NCBI GenBank assembly: GCA_034509425.1 | Contig: JAVTVJ010000072.1 | Coordinates: forward strand, 124,001-188,000 | Origin: Eopsaltria australis | Lineage: Eukaryota; Chordata; Aves; Passeriformes; Petroicidae | Length of the DNA stretch: 64,000 bases | Direction: 5' to 3' | In this document: piece by piece, positions 12,994 to 26,098 of the stretch | Layout: every line of letters begins with the position of its first letter | How positions within the stretch are numbered: the stretch's first letter is position 1 | The notes under the pieces: generated by a model | Databases searched by the model: none | What the model was told of the DNA's origin: nothing | Seen by the model: the letters and a program-made list of their open reading frames with translations, nothing else | Position numbers and translations under genes: made by a program

Positions 12994-13092
12994 AGGTAAG
13001 GTAAGGTAAGGTAAGGTAAGGTAAGGTAAGGTAAGGTAAGGTAAGGTAAGGTAAGGTAAGGTAAGGTAAGGTAAGGTGAAGTGAGGTGAGGT
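12994..13092. repeat. (AGGTA)n pentanucleotide array
   Basis: About 17 near-perfect tandem AGGTA units run from 12994 to about 13077, then degenerate through GTGAG units to about 13092. The unit is not telomeric TTAGGG. The minus-strand translations full of LPYLT repeats are products of the array, not proteins. Confidence 0.95.
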
Positions 13093-15898
13093 ATGCATAT
13101 TTTGGGGTGTGATTGGTTAAGGAGACAATAATATTTCCTGGAGGCATAATCAAGACTCCAAGACTGCAGTTTGAGCAAACAGAGCGAATCAAATTTTAAG
13201 GCATCTAGGATATTTCTGTGGCTGTCTGGGTGGTTGGCTGTTGGTTGTGCTCAGCTTACACATCTTAGGTCTGTATAAAGGTACACCTCTGCACTGTGTT
13301 CAGTGGCTAAGTTGATAAAAATGAGACCATTGTGCTCACTTCTGCTTCAGACCATGTTTGTTCAGCTCTTGTACTGGACAGTCTGGCACTCATACTTACA
13401 GGCCTTTGGACCAATGCAGAATCTGCTAATATTATTGAGAAATGTTTGTCCTTTCAACCAAATAAACCAAGATTGGGTTAACTTTGATCAGACAGTGACC
13501 ACATAGTTAGGAGAGCAAACTGGAAGCTGCATGAGCACAGAGAAAGCAGAAAAGTGAAATAGGAACTTAGGTTTAAGTTACTATTTTGCAGAGACCAGTA
13601 TATTTTGTGGTGGGGAAAGAGTGATTTGTTTTAGAAATCTGTGTGAAGTCTGCACAGGGGCTATAGCTGTACCTGCTGGTGTTAAATTGGGTGAGCTGTC
13701 TGGAAAAGCAGTTTGTGGTGGTCTTGGAAAGGGAGGCATAGTAAAAAGTGTATAATAAATCACTCTTGGTAACCTATGCCATCATAACATGAAGAAAGCA
13801 TATTTTTATGCACAGAAAACGTGCTGCAGTGCTGAATCCAAATAAGGTTGAAAGGAAGATGAGGTACATGAAAGATACATTGGAGAGGAACCCAACATAG
13901 CCTTGGGACACTTATGTGAACTGAGTCTGTAATGTGTCTTGTTCTTGTAAAGGACCTTTCAGTCACTGTAACCTGACAGGAAGCCCACTGAATTCCCACC
14001 TTTCCCAGAGTTATGTTGATGGGGAGATAATAAATACACATACACTGTGGGCTGGGAACATAGACTGGAATTCAATGGTGGATTACATTTATGATAGTGT
14101 AGGTTGTTTATTGTTTATTTGTAAACTCTGTCCACAGTAGAAAGGGGTCAACAATTTTAAAAAACAGAAAAAGTTACATTTACTAAAATTTTTTGGACCT
14201 ATTTCGTTCAAGTGGATCACTGTTTAGATAAATCTCCTATAAAATTCAGAATTCTTTCCATGTGTTCAAATGAAACTCATAACGCTGGGGGGAGAAATAT
14301 CTTTCCAGCCTTTGAAAACATCAAAGACATTACTTTTTCCCTGATCTTTGAATATGACAGCCCCAGTGAGAACTGAAAATGGAAAAAATGTCAGCAAACA
14401 CTGGGACTAGCATTGGAGATTCTAGATTTAGACCATGAAACAGAATGACAGCAACAGATGGTTATTGATAAATTTGAAACCCTCCATGTAAGAGAATCAA
14501 GATCATAGGACTCTTAACAGACCTCAAAGGAAATAAAGCTGGCCAGGAAAAAGGAATGACAACATTTCATTTTGTTCCCTTAGAAGTCCGTGGGTTTAAA
14601 ACACACTGAGCGATTTATAACAGCTAAAGGCCACTGTAGCAAGAAGCTTACTCCTGAATCCTGATTGCTGGATTTACTTTTTCTTTTCCATAAAACAGAG
14701 CTTATTACTTTCTTCATGCTATATAAGAAAGGACCTAAAACAACTTCCTGTCATATTAGACTTGAATGGTGATTACATGGAAATTTGTGTAATCCCTTAT
14801 TATTTTGAATTGAAAAGCCTGTATCATTTTTCTTAAAAGGTCCTGGAAATAGAGTGTCCTGTCTTTGTATGCTGTCACCTGAAATACTCTGAAAATAGAT
14901 AGGTATCTTTTGACTAAATGCAGGAGGATTATTTGCTGCAAACAAATCTATTCATAAATACAGGGGTTTCTACTGTTCATTAATTGTAAGCAAATGATTA
15001 CTTCTTCCTTGAATATTTTCATTCCTTGGAATTATTCAACAGCTATTTTATGTGAATATATTTCAACCTATAGTTTACTGTGAAATTGTTTCCGAAGAGT
15101 ACTCTGAATTCACAATTTAAACCCCAAGCTGTTTAGATTAGATACATACATCAGTGTTAAAATTCTCTTTAATAATTTTAGAAGAGTAGACCTCAGAATC
15201 AAGTTCCTGTGTAACTTTAAAAATAACTGTTGCTTTAGATATGGTATAACAAAGAACACTGAAGAAAAGGAAGACTTTCATATTGTGTTTTGTATACGCT
15301 AGTGGCAGAACAAATTCCACAAAAAGGCTCCTGGTAGTGAAGTGAGGGTCCACAATACCAAAATACACTGTTACCTGGAAAAGAAAAACTGTAAAATGTA
15401 TTTATAAATGACTAATTTTCCTGCTAGATGGAGTTTGTTTGACTGTGAATTTAAATAAGAGATAGAAGCTGAAATTATATTCAGAGGTAGCCAATTAACT
15501 GTAGATGTTTAAAGTTTTTTTCAGAGTAAAAGAGAAAACCAATTTTGCTTATTAAACAACATTGAGTAATTACTCTCTAATTGTAAAAATGTGAGCTTTG
15601 TACAATAATGTGTACAGATGTAATCTTTCTAGTTCTTAGGATATGGATTCAATTTGCATTAGTTTGGTTATCCATTGTGAGCTCAGCTACATGAATAGCC
15701 ATTATTAGTGCAGAAAAAATGCACAATTAATAGTTTTGCAAAGTGAAAGTCTATGAAAATAAACATTTATTATTTTCATTTGGGAAAAGGAAAGACACTG
15801 AAATCACTTCCACATGCTACTGATGGCTGAATGTCTTGACTAATTTGCCCACCATTTCTGTTTCTGGAAAAAGCTGCAGACAAGCTCCAAAAAGGACT
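13093..15898. other. AT-rich non-coding sequence
   Basis: No gene or repeat family recognised. A minus-strand open frame ending at 15138 directly follows a good acceptor-like motif (see findings), but is too weak to call. Confidence 0.5.
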
Positions 15899-16985
15899 CA
15901 TGTGCCTTGGAACACAATGGAGCAGCATCTAATTCTTTTCTCCCTGGTCTCAGAGCACAGTTTCAAAGTCATCAGGTAAGTTGTCCAAATGCTGCTGAAA
16001 CCTGGTCAGGTAAGTCTCCTGAGCTGTCTGGCCCTGAGCACCTCCTGGGCTGGTGTCCTGTTGAGTTCTGGGGTGATCTCAGCTCACTAAGCTCCCTGCT
16101 GGTGGTGGTGCAGAAGCTGCTGGGGTATTGTCAGAACTCAAAAATGGAGGGAAAGATGGGAAAAGGGAGAAAGCTATCCCTTCTACCTCTTCCTCCTGCT
16201 CCCACTCATGCCTGTATGCGGTGCAATCTTCACATGTGTGCTAAATAGCTTGGAGGTAGCTTCTAAACTGTCCAAATTCATTTGTTCTTGGCCCTGAAGG
16301 TGTTAATACAGCACCCTTGGGTCCATGGTGTTCTTTTCAGCTCAGGTTGGGACAGACTCTTGCCCTGAGCTTTGTTGTCATTGCCTGGGTTGCATTCCTG
16401 CCTCCTGTAGGAACAATCACCTGCCCCAGCGCAGCACACTCTGCTAAGGCTCTGGGGGATGGCATCCCATGTGTGAGGACATGATCCATGCCTGGACCAC
16501 CATGGATCCTGACAGAGCCTCCCCTGTGAAGCTTCTCTGCTTGCCCTTTGCCCTGATGTAGACTGCCAAAAAAAGTTACTGATTCTGTCTTGCTGAGTCT
16601 GGGCTTCTCTGGCCCCTGCAGGATTCCAAGTCCTGACTCAGAATATTAAAAATTTGTAAGTCAAGTTAGAGCTGAATCCCCAACTCTGGTTTGGGCCTAC
16701 GCCACAACATGAACTCACCCAATGGTGAGGACCAAAACATACCAGCATGTCCCCCAGCAGGAACTGCTTTGTGTGGATTCAGAGGCTTGGGTGATGGCAA
16801 GGGTAGATCTGAATTTTTGGGGATCTCCCAGATCCAGCTGAGTGCTTGAACCACCATTCTCCATTAATGAAATTCAGCACCTCCAACCCATGGAAATGGT
16901 GGCTGCAGCTGCAGTCTGTGAAAAGCCTCAGCATCCCCCAAGGTACAGCAGAGACAAGTCCTCAGGGTGGCATATCATGAAGAAT
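15899..16985. other. GC-richer block of unknown origin
   Basis: This block of about 1.1 kb is visibly richer in G and C than its AT-rich surroundings on both sides. It carries a plus open frame of 113 codons (15907-16248) with no recognisable domain, and two identical TCAGGTAAGT motifs at 15972 and 16006. It may be a decayed transposable element or a conserved non-coding element. I could not match it to a family. Confidence 0.4.
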
Positions 16986-19900
16986 GCTTTATTTCTAAAA
17001 TAAAACTGGATTTCAGTGATGAGTTCAATTCTTTTCCCCAACAGGAATGGACATGCAAGACACTAGTTAGTCACCTCTTAAGACCAAAAAGTAAAGCATA
17101 TGCATAATTTAAAAAACAGATTATGACAGGTTTTCATGGTTGTAACTATGGATTATCTCAGTCTCTCCCATCCTAGATAGCCCTTGGCACATCTCCAAAA
17201 CATGATCAGTCAGGTTCTTAATAAGCAGAGTGTATTGTAGCAAAGCCATCACTTGGCATAACATATTTAGTCACCATTGTTTTCCAACCAGCATATACAT
17301 CCAGGTAGTGGGAATAATCTGTCTGCTTAATTAGCAGCTGAACATCTACTTCTGAGGGTTTTTTTATATTTAGACGAATTCAGGAAAATGTCCTCATATG
17401 GTCATTTATAGTGAGTACTGAAGATAACAAAAAAGTCATTCCTATCCATGACTGTTCTGTCAGCAAGAGAGGTCTGTTCCAAGAGTTAGGCTTTTAAAAA
17501 ATAAATCATTCTTCCTTGGTAGTCTCTGCTATTTTTAAAGATGAAATACATGGAGTGTATTTTATATCTTGTGATAAGACACCAGGCATGATATCTCATG
17601 GGTATATTGTCAGGAAATAAGAAGGCTTGAGTTGTGAAGAGGAGGTCTTTGGCTCTTTGCAGATTGTGTGGGCTCAGGGTTCCATGTTGACTAAACAAAT
17701 AGATATTAAAAACTGAAAAAAGAGAAGGAACTACATTTTTCCTCATTGTCATAACATGTAAGGACGTGTGGGTGAGGCAGAAAAGAGCGCAACAGAGCCT
17801 CCACCCTCTGGATGCACTTCAACAGGGAAAAAAAAAAGGTAGTTGTAAACAGAGACAGCAAGCTAGGGGTGAGATTAAAATACTACAGAAAAAAGTACCT
17901 CTAGGAGGAAAAAAAGTAAATTTGTAGAAGAGAGCAAAATGTGTTCTACAGGCAGGAGGAATAGGAAAAGAAGGAGCTAGAGAAACATTTAGGCAGATAA
18001 TTTTGTAAACTTGTATCTGGTCTGACAGAACTATCAAGTGGGCACAGGTAAGAAATAGATTATAAACTAAACTATTTTCTGGGGCAGACTTACTGATGAG
18101 CAACAGACGTTAAGAGCAGTGTTAGGACCATACTCAGAACTTCACAATTGATTTCTTGCAGTAGGATCTTAGTGCTAATTTGCTATGCCTGCACTGGCAG
18201 TGGGTGCACTAGGCAGGACCAGGACCACATGCTTTTGGCTTCTGTTCTCATTCTGATTATGCCTAGGATAAGGAAAACACAATTTGCAGGGCAAGCTCTT
18301 TTAATAACCCTTTCAAAATCCTTCATATATGCTCTTTAAGAGGACTAATCACATCTAGATAGGTAAAAACTCCCAAATTGATGGAAGTTCAGATATGGCC
18401 TATTAGTTGTTATATGACTCAAGGGAAAAAACAACTTACCTTCCTTGAATCACTCCACTCAATCAAAGCATGTCTGTTTAAAGTCAGTTATTACTTTTTA
18501 ATTGATTTTTCAAAACAAAACTGCAGTACTACTGTTGTTTTATAACTATATTGCTAAATGTACTGTCTAGCTCCTAAGATAAAAAGGAAAAATAAAAAAA
18601 GGAGTGTGCTATTGACGTAACAAGAAACAAAGATATCCAACAGGTTTCTAGAGATATGGCTAATTGTTCTATGCATGGATTTTCCAGAGGCTGGCATATA
18701 TTTTTGTCAAGGCACTGTTTCATAATTAAAAGCGACAACCAGCCCAGGGACTCTCACCACAGGATTCGGGAGCTGGAGAAAAGCAAAGAACATTGTCAAA
18801 ATTCCTTGGACAGGCAGTGCCTGCAGTTTTGTGCAGACCTACTTTTGCTGTTTTTCATCAAGGTTTTAGAACAACATATGTAGAGCAATTTGTTCAGCGA
18901 AGATTTTTTGTTAGTACTGGTAGTATTTGATATGCTGGCTCTGCTCCATCTGCAACAGAAATATCACAGAAACTGTGTACATACAGCATGGCTTTTTGAA
19001 TTTGAGGAAATAAGTGCTAAGCCTTTTACAGTTACTTCCCATAATTGCATGCAATAACCATTGCTCTTTTCTGCTCCACTGTATATAGAGCAATATTTTC
19101 AAACTGGAGTGCCAGTACCTGATTGCCAATACCTGATACTGCATCCTAAAGTCTTGGTTCATCACAGGGCTAAGCTTGCATTGGTATGACTAGTGAGATC
19201 TCAGCTTCTGCTGCTGCTGCTTTGGACTTTTCCATGAGGGAGAAGTCATCTTTCCAGCAAATCTTTTCCATCACATTGAGATAGAAATGTCTAGACTAAG
19301 CAAAAATCATCTGCCTTGTCCCCCCAGTCTTGGATGCGCTTCTCCACCATGTGTAGCTGGTGACCTAGAAATCAGACTGACACTTCTAGGCAAGAAATTT
19401 ATTTTCATTTGGTGTGCCATAGTAAAGAAAAATACACATGTACACAAGTACAGGAACGGAGGGGAAGAAAAAAATCACAGTTTTTCTGGGGGGTGACCAT
19501 TTCCAGTTTCAGTATTTGTTCCTCTATCAGCAATCTTACATTAAGCTGAAGGCATGTGGTTTTCCCCAAGGAGATGGAAGAAAAGCTGTGTACAATTCTC
19601 ACCCCTGTGTGAATGTGTCAGCAACTGGAGGAACAAAAGGGGGGATCTTCAGTACTGACTTCAACATTCACAAATACAGGAATTTTTTCCTGCATCAGCA
19701 GTAGACAAATGGACAGATGTACATAGATTATTTTAAAAAATATTTTTCCTGCAAAATTATGTGCTATAGTTTTACATAGAAACGTTTACAGAAATTGGAA
19801 TGCTATCTATTACAATAAAATCCACAATGAAATTACTTAGTGTCTTGTTAGCCACTTTTTAACTGATGTTAAACTGATGTTTTTAACAACATGAGCAAAT

Positions 19901-22900
19901 AGAAATATTCTTTCCTTGGACCAATTTCCAAAGAATTTAAGTATTGGATAACTTTGGATTTGTTCATATGAAGCATCACCGTAACTTTAGTCTGAAGAAC
20001 TGTCACAAATGTACTAAGCCAATACTTGCATAAACAGAGTGCATGAATAAATTGTGCATACAACTGATTTATCAGTTTCCTGTAGCATTTTGCCATCTAC
20101 ATATAAAACTATACAAAAGTATTCCTAACCTATTAAAGGAACTGTTGCGTAAGCTTCCTTTTTTAATTTGCTAATTACTGATTTTTAAAATGTTTTTCTC
20201 TTAAAATTATTTCTACCTTCAGGCCTCATCATGTGTGTTTCTGATGTTTTCTCTGGATTTAAAAGAAAATGGAGAGAAGCCAGCAGTGTTTATGTCATAG
20301 GAATTAAAAAAATAATTCTGGTGTCTTGTTTAGGAGAAAAATAGGTTTAATAATTTACCTGATGTCTTCCAATATACTTATACTTCCTAAATGCCTGATA
20401 AGTCAAATATATTTTGTGTTTGTTTTTATTAGGGGCTATGAAAATAGCCCTGTGGGAGACTTGTGCATTGGGAGTATATTACTTTTTCTAATTTATGTAA
20501 TTTTAAACTTATTTCACTCATAATTCCTAATCCACTGTTAGTAGTCAATTAGCACTTACACTAAGTGGGGTGTTCTGGATCATCCAGGGAGATGAATTTG
20601 CCTCCAATATGGTATTGATTTATTTGAAATACAATTTTCATTGTAAAATACACACAGTGGGCAGACATCATGCAGCTGTATGAATACTGGATGACAATAG
20701 CACAGTAAGACAACACGTGAATATTGTATAAAAAAATTGCTGTAAGACGCAAGGAGAAGAAATCAAAATCCTTTTTATGAGAAGAAGATGCTAAACAACT
20801 TTCTCCTGGCCAATTTGTCTCTTAGTGACCTTTCCGGGATTTGTCTGTGTGTTCTGTACACGTAGGAATCAAAGGGATTACAGCCTGAAGAACCGGTGCT
20901 GATTGAACAAGAACTAGTCCAAACTCTAAACATAGAATTGAAACCAGACTTGAAACAATGCATTTTAGATAACAGAGAAAAACATTTTTCATTACTCTTT
21001 ACACTGGATGTTCTGATTTCAACTGGAGTCAGAAGCAAAAATACTATTATTGTGCAATTGCTGCTTTTCTGAACAGAATCAGCAAGTTTCCCAGTGAAGC
21101 CCAAATGTCAATCCTTTAAGACAATTTGCTACACAGTTGTTTGAACAAAGTGCCCTGTAGAAATGTGATCTCTATTTAGCCCTTAGATGGGTAGGAAGGC
21201 TGGAAAAGGATACTAACTCTCTGCAGAAAACCAGAAAAATCCATTTTCTTATGCAATGTCAAAGATTTTGCCTTAAAGAAACTGCAGTTCAGGACTCCAG
21301 AAGGAGACCAGAACAATTTCTGGAGTAACAATCTTTCTCACTCTGTAAATTAAGACAATCTTCATTCTATGATCTGTGTCCTGCTTTAATTTTCCTCCCT
21401 TGTGAACTTTAGTCCATTATTAAAATTCTGTATGGTGTTGGTTTCATTTCTGTTTGTTTTTTGTTTGGTTGGGATTTTTTTAAAGGAAGGGGTGACCAAG
21501 AGGAGAAATAAAGAATCTTATCTTTAACTAGTAGTGGAACTAGGGGTGCACACACCTCATCTATCCACTGCTGTTTTCAGACAAAGGGTGGGGGTTTTTT
21601 TATCTCCAAAATAAGTCAGTAACAAGTTACTATTTATGAAGAAAATACTTAAAATGGGCCAACATTGGCACAAAAATGAATCATCAAGGGATGAAGGGCT
21701 CACAGAAGCCATGAAGTTTACATTGACTTTGAGTGAAGCTGTTATGTTTTTATCATGCCAGTTTCTTAGTGCGGCCATTGAGTGGGAGTGCTGTTCTAAG
21801 TGGGGATCTGCACTAGACGTGGAAAACTCAGGTTCATTCTTGAGGAGCTGAACAAGGGACAGTGAAATCCCTGTCAGACCAACTAAGTAGTGGGAAGCAG
21901 TAAAGCATCAGCTCAGTTCCTGCAGTAGCTGCCTCAGCCCTTTGTGACTTTGGGCAGACTGTCAGGATAGGACTCCTTTATTCAGGCCTGTGTCAATCAT
22001 TGTAGTTAACCCCAGGAGCAAGGCTATGTAGCTCTCCCAGAGCTCTGTATTGATGTAACCTTTCCTCCAGTCTCTGATCTAGCTCAGGCACCTCTGTTTT
22101 GTGCTAGACGCTTTCATTTTTATGTTAAAAGTAATACTTTAATTATACCAATAAATTTTGAATAGAAAAGGACAACTGCATTCTTAGTGTAATTTTAAAA
22201 CTTCTTGTGTGTCAGCTTTTATGGACTCGTAATCACAATGAGGAAAAATATATGCATCTTGACCAGGTAATAATACTGTGGTCAATGAAAAGAAATTGAA
22301 AGTGTCTGACTCATTACTTACACTTTTAAGCACAGCCGTTCTTTTTTTCCTCTAAGGCACAGGATATTTTTTAAATTAAATGTCAGATTCAAAGTCCTAG
22401 TGCTCTCCCTGTTGAATTTTGCTATTCAAAATTCCCAGAATATTTGTTCTCAAAAGGATGTCTCCATTTGTTATTTCAGAAACCACAATATGGGTGCTTA
22501 TTCTCCTTAGTTGTAAAATCATTATTTGAAACACTGGATGCATAAAAATGGTCTAAGGAAAACTGCTGACACGCATTTGGCACTCTGAAACAATTAAAAT
22601 ATGTTATCATCAACATATTTGAAGAGCCAGCAGCTCCCTGTTAGACTTTTGCACTGATTCTTCAGCGTGGTTTGTGTTACCAAATTAACCTCTGTACTTG
22701 AACATAGAGGGCAAAGAAATAAGAATGTCAGGAAACGAACTTACACTGAATTCACAATGGCACAAATTACAGAGGTTAGGGATTCTGTCCTTATAACAAT
22801 AATTTCTTTGAGAATGGGTAGCAGAAAGAGCACTTCAGTGCTGAACATTAAATGGGTGTTCAGTCGCAGCAAAAACAAACCTGGATGCTGGTTCGATGGT

Positions 22901-23334
22901 TCCTGTTTTATGATGCCTCTAGGGGCCTCCCTCCCCAGTTAGAGCTGACCCAGTGTACTAATCCATCAAACTAACAAGAAAAAACAAAATTTTGGGATGG
23001 CTTTCTATGCTGGCAAGGTCTACCTTGGAAAAAAATGAATTTCAGAGCTGGTACAAAGGACAGGGTGGTTTTGTCCTGCAAAAGGGAGAGGAGGGTTCTG
23101 GCAACCAGTAGTTGACTGATGTAGGCTGCTGTGGAGTCAGCCTGGATGGATAGAAGAAGGGAAATGGAGAAGGAACTGCCTAAAACACCTGGATAGGAAT
23201 TTCAAAATTATTATTTATTCTCTAGCTGTAGCAAACTGCTCCAGAATTTTTTTTCCCCATTTTTAAATACTGTGCATTCAAATAACATGTTCATACCATG
23301 TGTAAAAGTAACATGTGCATCCTGTGCATTACAG
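16986..23334. other. AT-rich non-coding sequence
   Basis: Long stretch of apparently unique AT-rich DNA. Short features only: a CTG run at about 19206-19221 and a T/G-rich patch near 21443-21482. Open frames of 60-109 codons are present in all frames and none is recognisable. Confidence 0.55.
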
Positions 23335-23656
23335 CCTTTTCTCTCTGGAGAAGAGAAGGCTTAGGGGGGAACTTCACCATAGTACTGCTATAGTTAAAAG
23401 ATTGCTACAAAGAGGATAAAGGCTGTCTTCACAAGGACCCACAGAGAGAAGTAGCAACTGGCACAAGTTTTACTGGGAGAGGTTTCATCTCAGTACGAAA
23501 CTTTTGGAGTCCTCATAACTGGAGGTTTTCACAGTGTAACTGGACAGGGTGCCAGGTCACTTTATATAAGCTCTTTTTCCCATTAAAGTTTGGACCAGAT
23601 GATCTCTGGAGGTCCCTTTCAACCTGGGCTGTCCACTCATTCTGTGATTCTCCGAT
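23335..23656 (+). mobile_element. CR1 LINE, 3' end fragment
   Basis: The fragment starts with a TTCTCTCTGGAGAAGAGAAGGCT block and runs through a GGCACAAGTTTTACTGGGAGAGGTT-like region. It ends in GATGATCTCTGGAGGTCCCTTTCAACC followed by TTCTGTGATTCT, the characteristic CR1 3' terminus. CR1 copies in birds are usually truncated at the 5' end like this one and leave no clean target duplication. Central parts are diverged, suggesting an old copy. Confidence 0.85.
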
Positions 23657-25861
23657 TATTTTTGCTTCTTGGTAGGATTATATAGAGAAAAACAAAAGTG
23701 AAGAAATTAAAGAATACTTGCATGTTTCAGCATCTATACTGAGACCTTTTACAGGCAGACAATTTGGCTATGGTAGAAGAACATTTGAAGTTGCTCAGCT
23801 TTAATGAAACTTAACGTGCTTCTGACAGTTTCTGTGTTTATCTTTTTCAGGTTAATGCTTGCAACATTTAAGACTCCTTTTCTCAAAGCCCCAGCTTGCA
23901 GACACTTTGAGTTGCAGAAAAAAACGGTTTTCACTAGAAAAGTATGAGAGATAAAGCTTGTGGCTTCTGCCAAGCAGTCTAAAGTTACCAGGAGAAGGGA
24001 AATAATGCCTCGATTGCCCTTGCTTTGCTGGAGGGCTAACTTCATTGACTGTCTCACGTATCATGGGCTTGCAGTTACACTGCACAAAAGTTTTCCCATT
24101 GCTATAGCATTTTCTCCCCTTCTCTTAGTTCAAAAGCCTTAGGATATGCCTAGTGTTTTTCTTTCATGAACAAAGAATCTTTACCTAAAGCCCCTCCCTG
24201 AATTCTAGATTTTAGAAAAGTGTAAAGTGTTCTCTAAGTCTTTCATAAAACTTGGGCCTTTTTTTTCTCTTTGCTCTTTAAATTATATTAATAACATTAT
24301 CACATTTTCTGCAGGGTTTCAGTTATCTTAGTTGTTTATCTATAATTCTTTTCATTCTAGCCAGCAACGCTAGAGTAGTCTTCAATAGGCTGTGTTTCAT
24401 GGAGCCTTCAAAAGTTTGGCAACTGCTGTTAAAATGATTCTGAAGTTCCAGACTTATCCTTTCATCCTGATCATTTTCCCCCACAGGCCCATTTGAAAAA
24501 AAAAAAATCAAATTTAAAATGCAGCACTCAGGATACCCACTGAGACTAAATGTCCTGTTTCCATAGTAAAAAGCTGTTAAAGTTTATTTATTTTTCTTGA
24601 AACTTATAGTAATGAAACTATACAGCTACAAAGATAATTTTACCCCCTCCTCCTTCCACACATTTCAATAGCTTTGGGGTAAATGCCACAATGAGTTTTA
24701 AAATGAAATTACCTTTCATTTTCAGAAAATAATAACTTCTAGCCATATCAGCCATCCAACATTATTTTTTTCTTTTTTTAATGAAAATTGAATATGATAA
24801 GGAAAGACAACAGCGCCTGAAGAATAATACTGAAGAGAAACAAATCATTGTGTCATTGAAGGAAATGACACATAATCTCTGGTTTTTAAGGTGAGATATG
24901 CACTTTCAAAGCTAAAGTACCTGAGACCTACTGAAAATTTTTACAGTAATAGTCCTTATAATGGATGGTGACCATGCATTGAAGTTGTGTGATATTTTCT
25001 CTTACAACAGATGCTCCTTTGATTTCTGAGTTCCTCCACCTTTTCCAGGGATGCCCACGAGCCTTTGGGGTGTTTTTACCATGCCACATGAAATTCCTTT
25101 GTCTTATGTATTAGTGAGAAAATAACCCACAATACAAATGGCAGGTGGAATGGTCTGGCTTCACATCAGACAGCCACGACCTTTTACAGCACAGCTTTCA
25201 GGGCTCATAAATTTTGCTGCATTGACAGGGCACACAGAGTGGGCATCTGAGTCCTGCAGACTGACCTATCTCTTCTTCATGGTGAAGAATCACACTTGGA
25301 CCTGAAGTTGGATAAAGGAGGTAGGAGAAAGCAGAGCCTGAGGGCTGTCTTCACCAGAGCCCTGCACATGGCACTTCCCCAGCACTGCCTGCTTTTTATC
25401 TGGATAACAAAATCTGGGACATATCCTCTCTTAAGCCTGCAGACCCAAGAGTCCTGTGCTGCATTTCTTCTGAATCCAGTGCACAGTGTGAACATATTCT
25501 CCCCTCTAAAAAAACAGTCCTTCTGCTTCTAGTTAAAATAGCATGGCACACATGTCACGGCAGCTGTACAGAATAGCTGTGCATTTGTATTCCTGTGAAA
25601 ATAGAAACAAGAAAATGGCACAACTCTTCTTCTCCCCTGCAGAAAACTAAATCCCAGAGCAATAACTGTGAAGAAGGGCATTAAAAGGAAGTTATGATAG
25701 GTCAAGTTCACATTCAAGCTGCTGCTTGCAGTTAGTTACCATGCATTAACTGGGCCACAGTAGCTGCATTCTTAGCTCAGGGGAAATTGAGGGTAATGGC
25801 ACTTAGTGTGGCCTGTGACAAAAGAGAGTCAAACTAAGTCACCTTACCAGGCATTTGCCAT

Positions 25862-25899
25862 AGTAGAACAAAAGTAGAACAAAAGTAGCAGAACAAAAG
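25862..25899. repeat. 11-bp direct repeat AGTAGAACAAA
   Basis: Two perfect tandem copies of AGTAGAACAAA are followed by a third copy carrying an extra GCA (AGTAGCAGAACAAA). Confidence 0.85.
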
Positions 25900-26050
25900 A
25901 CTCTCTGACTTAGCTGACATCATAACTTTTAAGTGGTGGAAGTTTCAAGCTGTACTTCAATCATAAGTTTTCATTAATGTGCACTCGACATAGAACACCA
26001 AGGTTTTCCTTCCTATGTGCCTCAGTGTACTTTATATTTTATATCAAACA

Positions 26051-26098
26051 CTTTATATAAGACAGAGTAAAGGTCTTTATATAAGACAGAGTAAAGGT
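26051..26098. repeat. Perfect 24-bp tandem duplication
   Basis: The unit at 26051-26074 is repeated exactly at 26075-26098. Each unit contains CTTTATATAAGACAGAG. Perfect identity suggests a recent duplication. Confidence 0.95.

Noticed and set aside
12994..13092. Interstitial telomere or CRISPR-like array
   Set aside because: The unit is AGGTA, not TTAGGG, and there are no spacers.
12972..13192. Minus-strand frames with LPYLT repeats
   Set aside because: Translations of the AGGTA pentanucleotide array in all frames; a 5-bp unit keeps frames open without coding.
18656..18883. Plus-strand 75-codon frame with a charged middle part
   Set aside because: No convincing splice sites on either side and no recognised protein.
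20775..21104. 109-codon minus frame and an overlapping 68-codon plus frame (20866-21069) after an acceptor-like TAG
   Set aside because: Both look somewhat protein-like, but they overlap in opposite directions, have no clear donor site and no recognised homologue; chance is likely.
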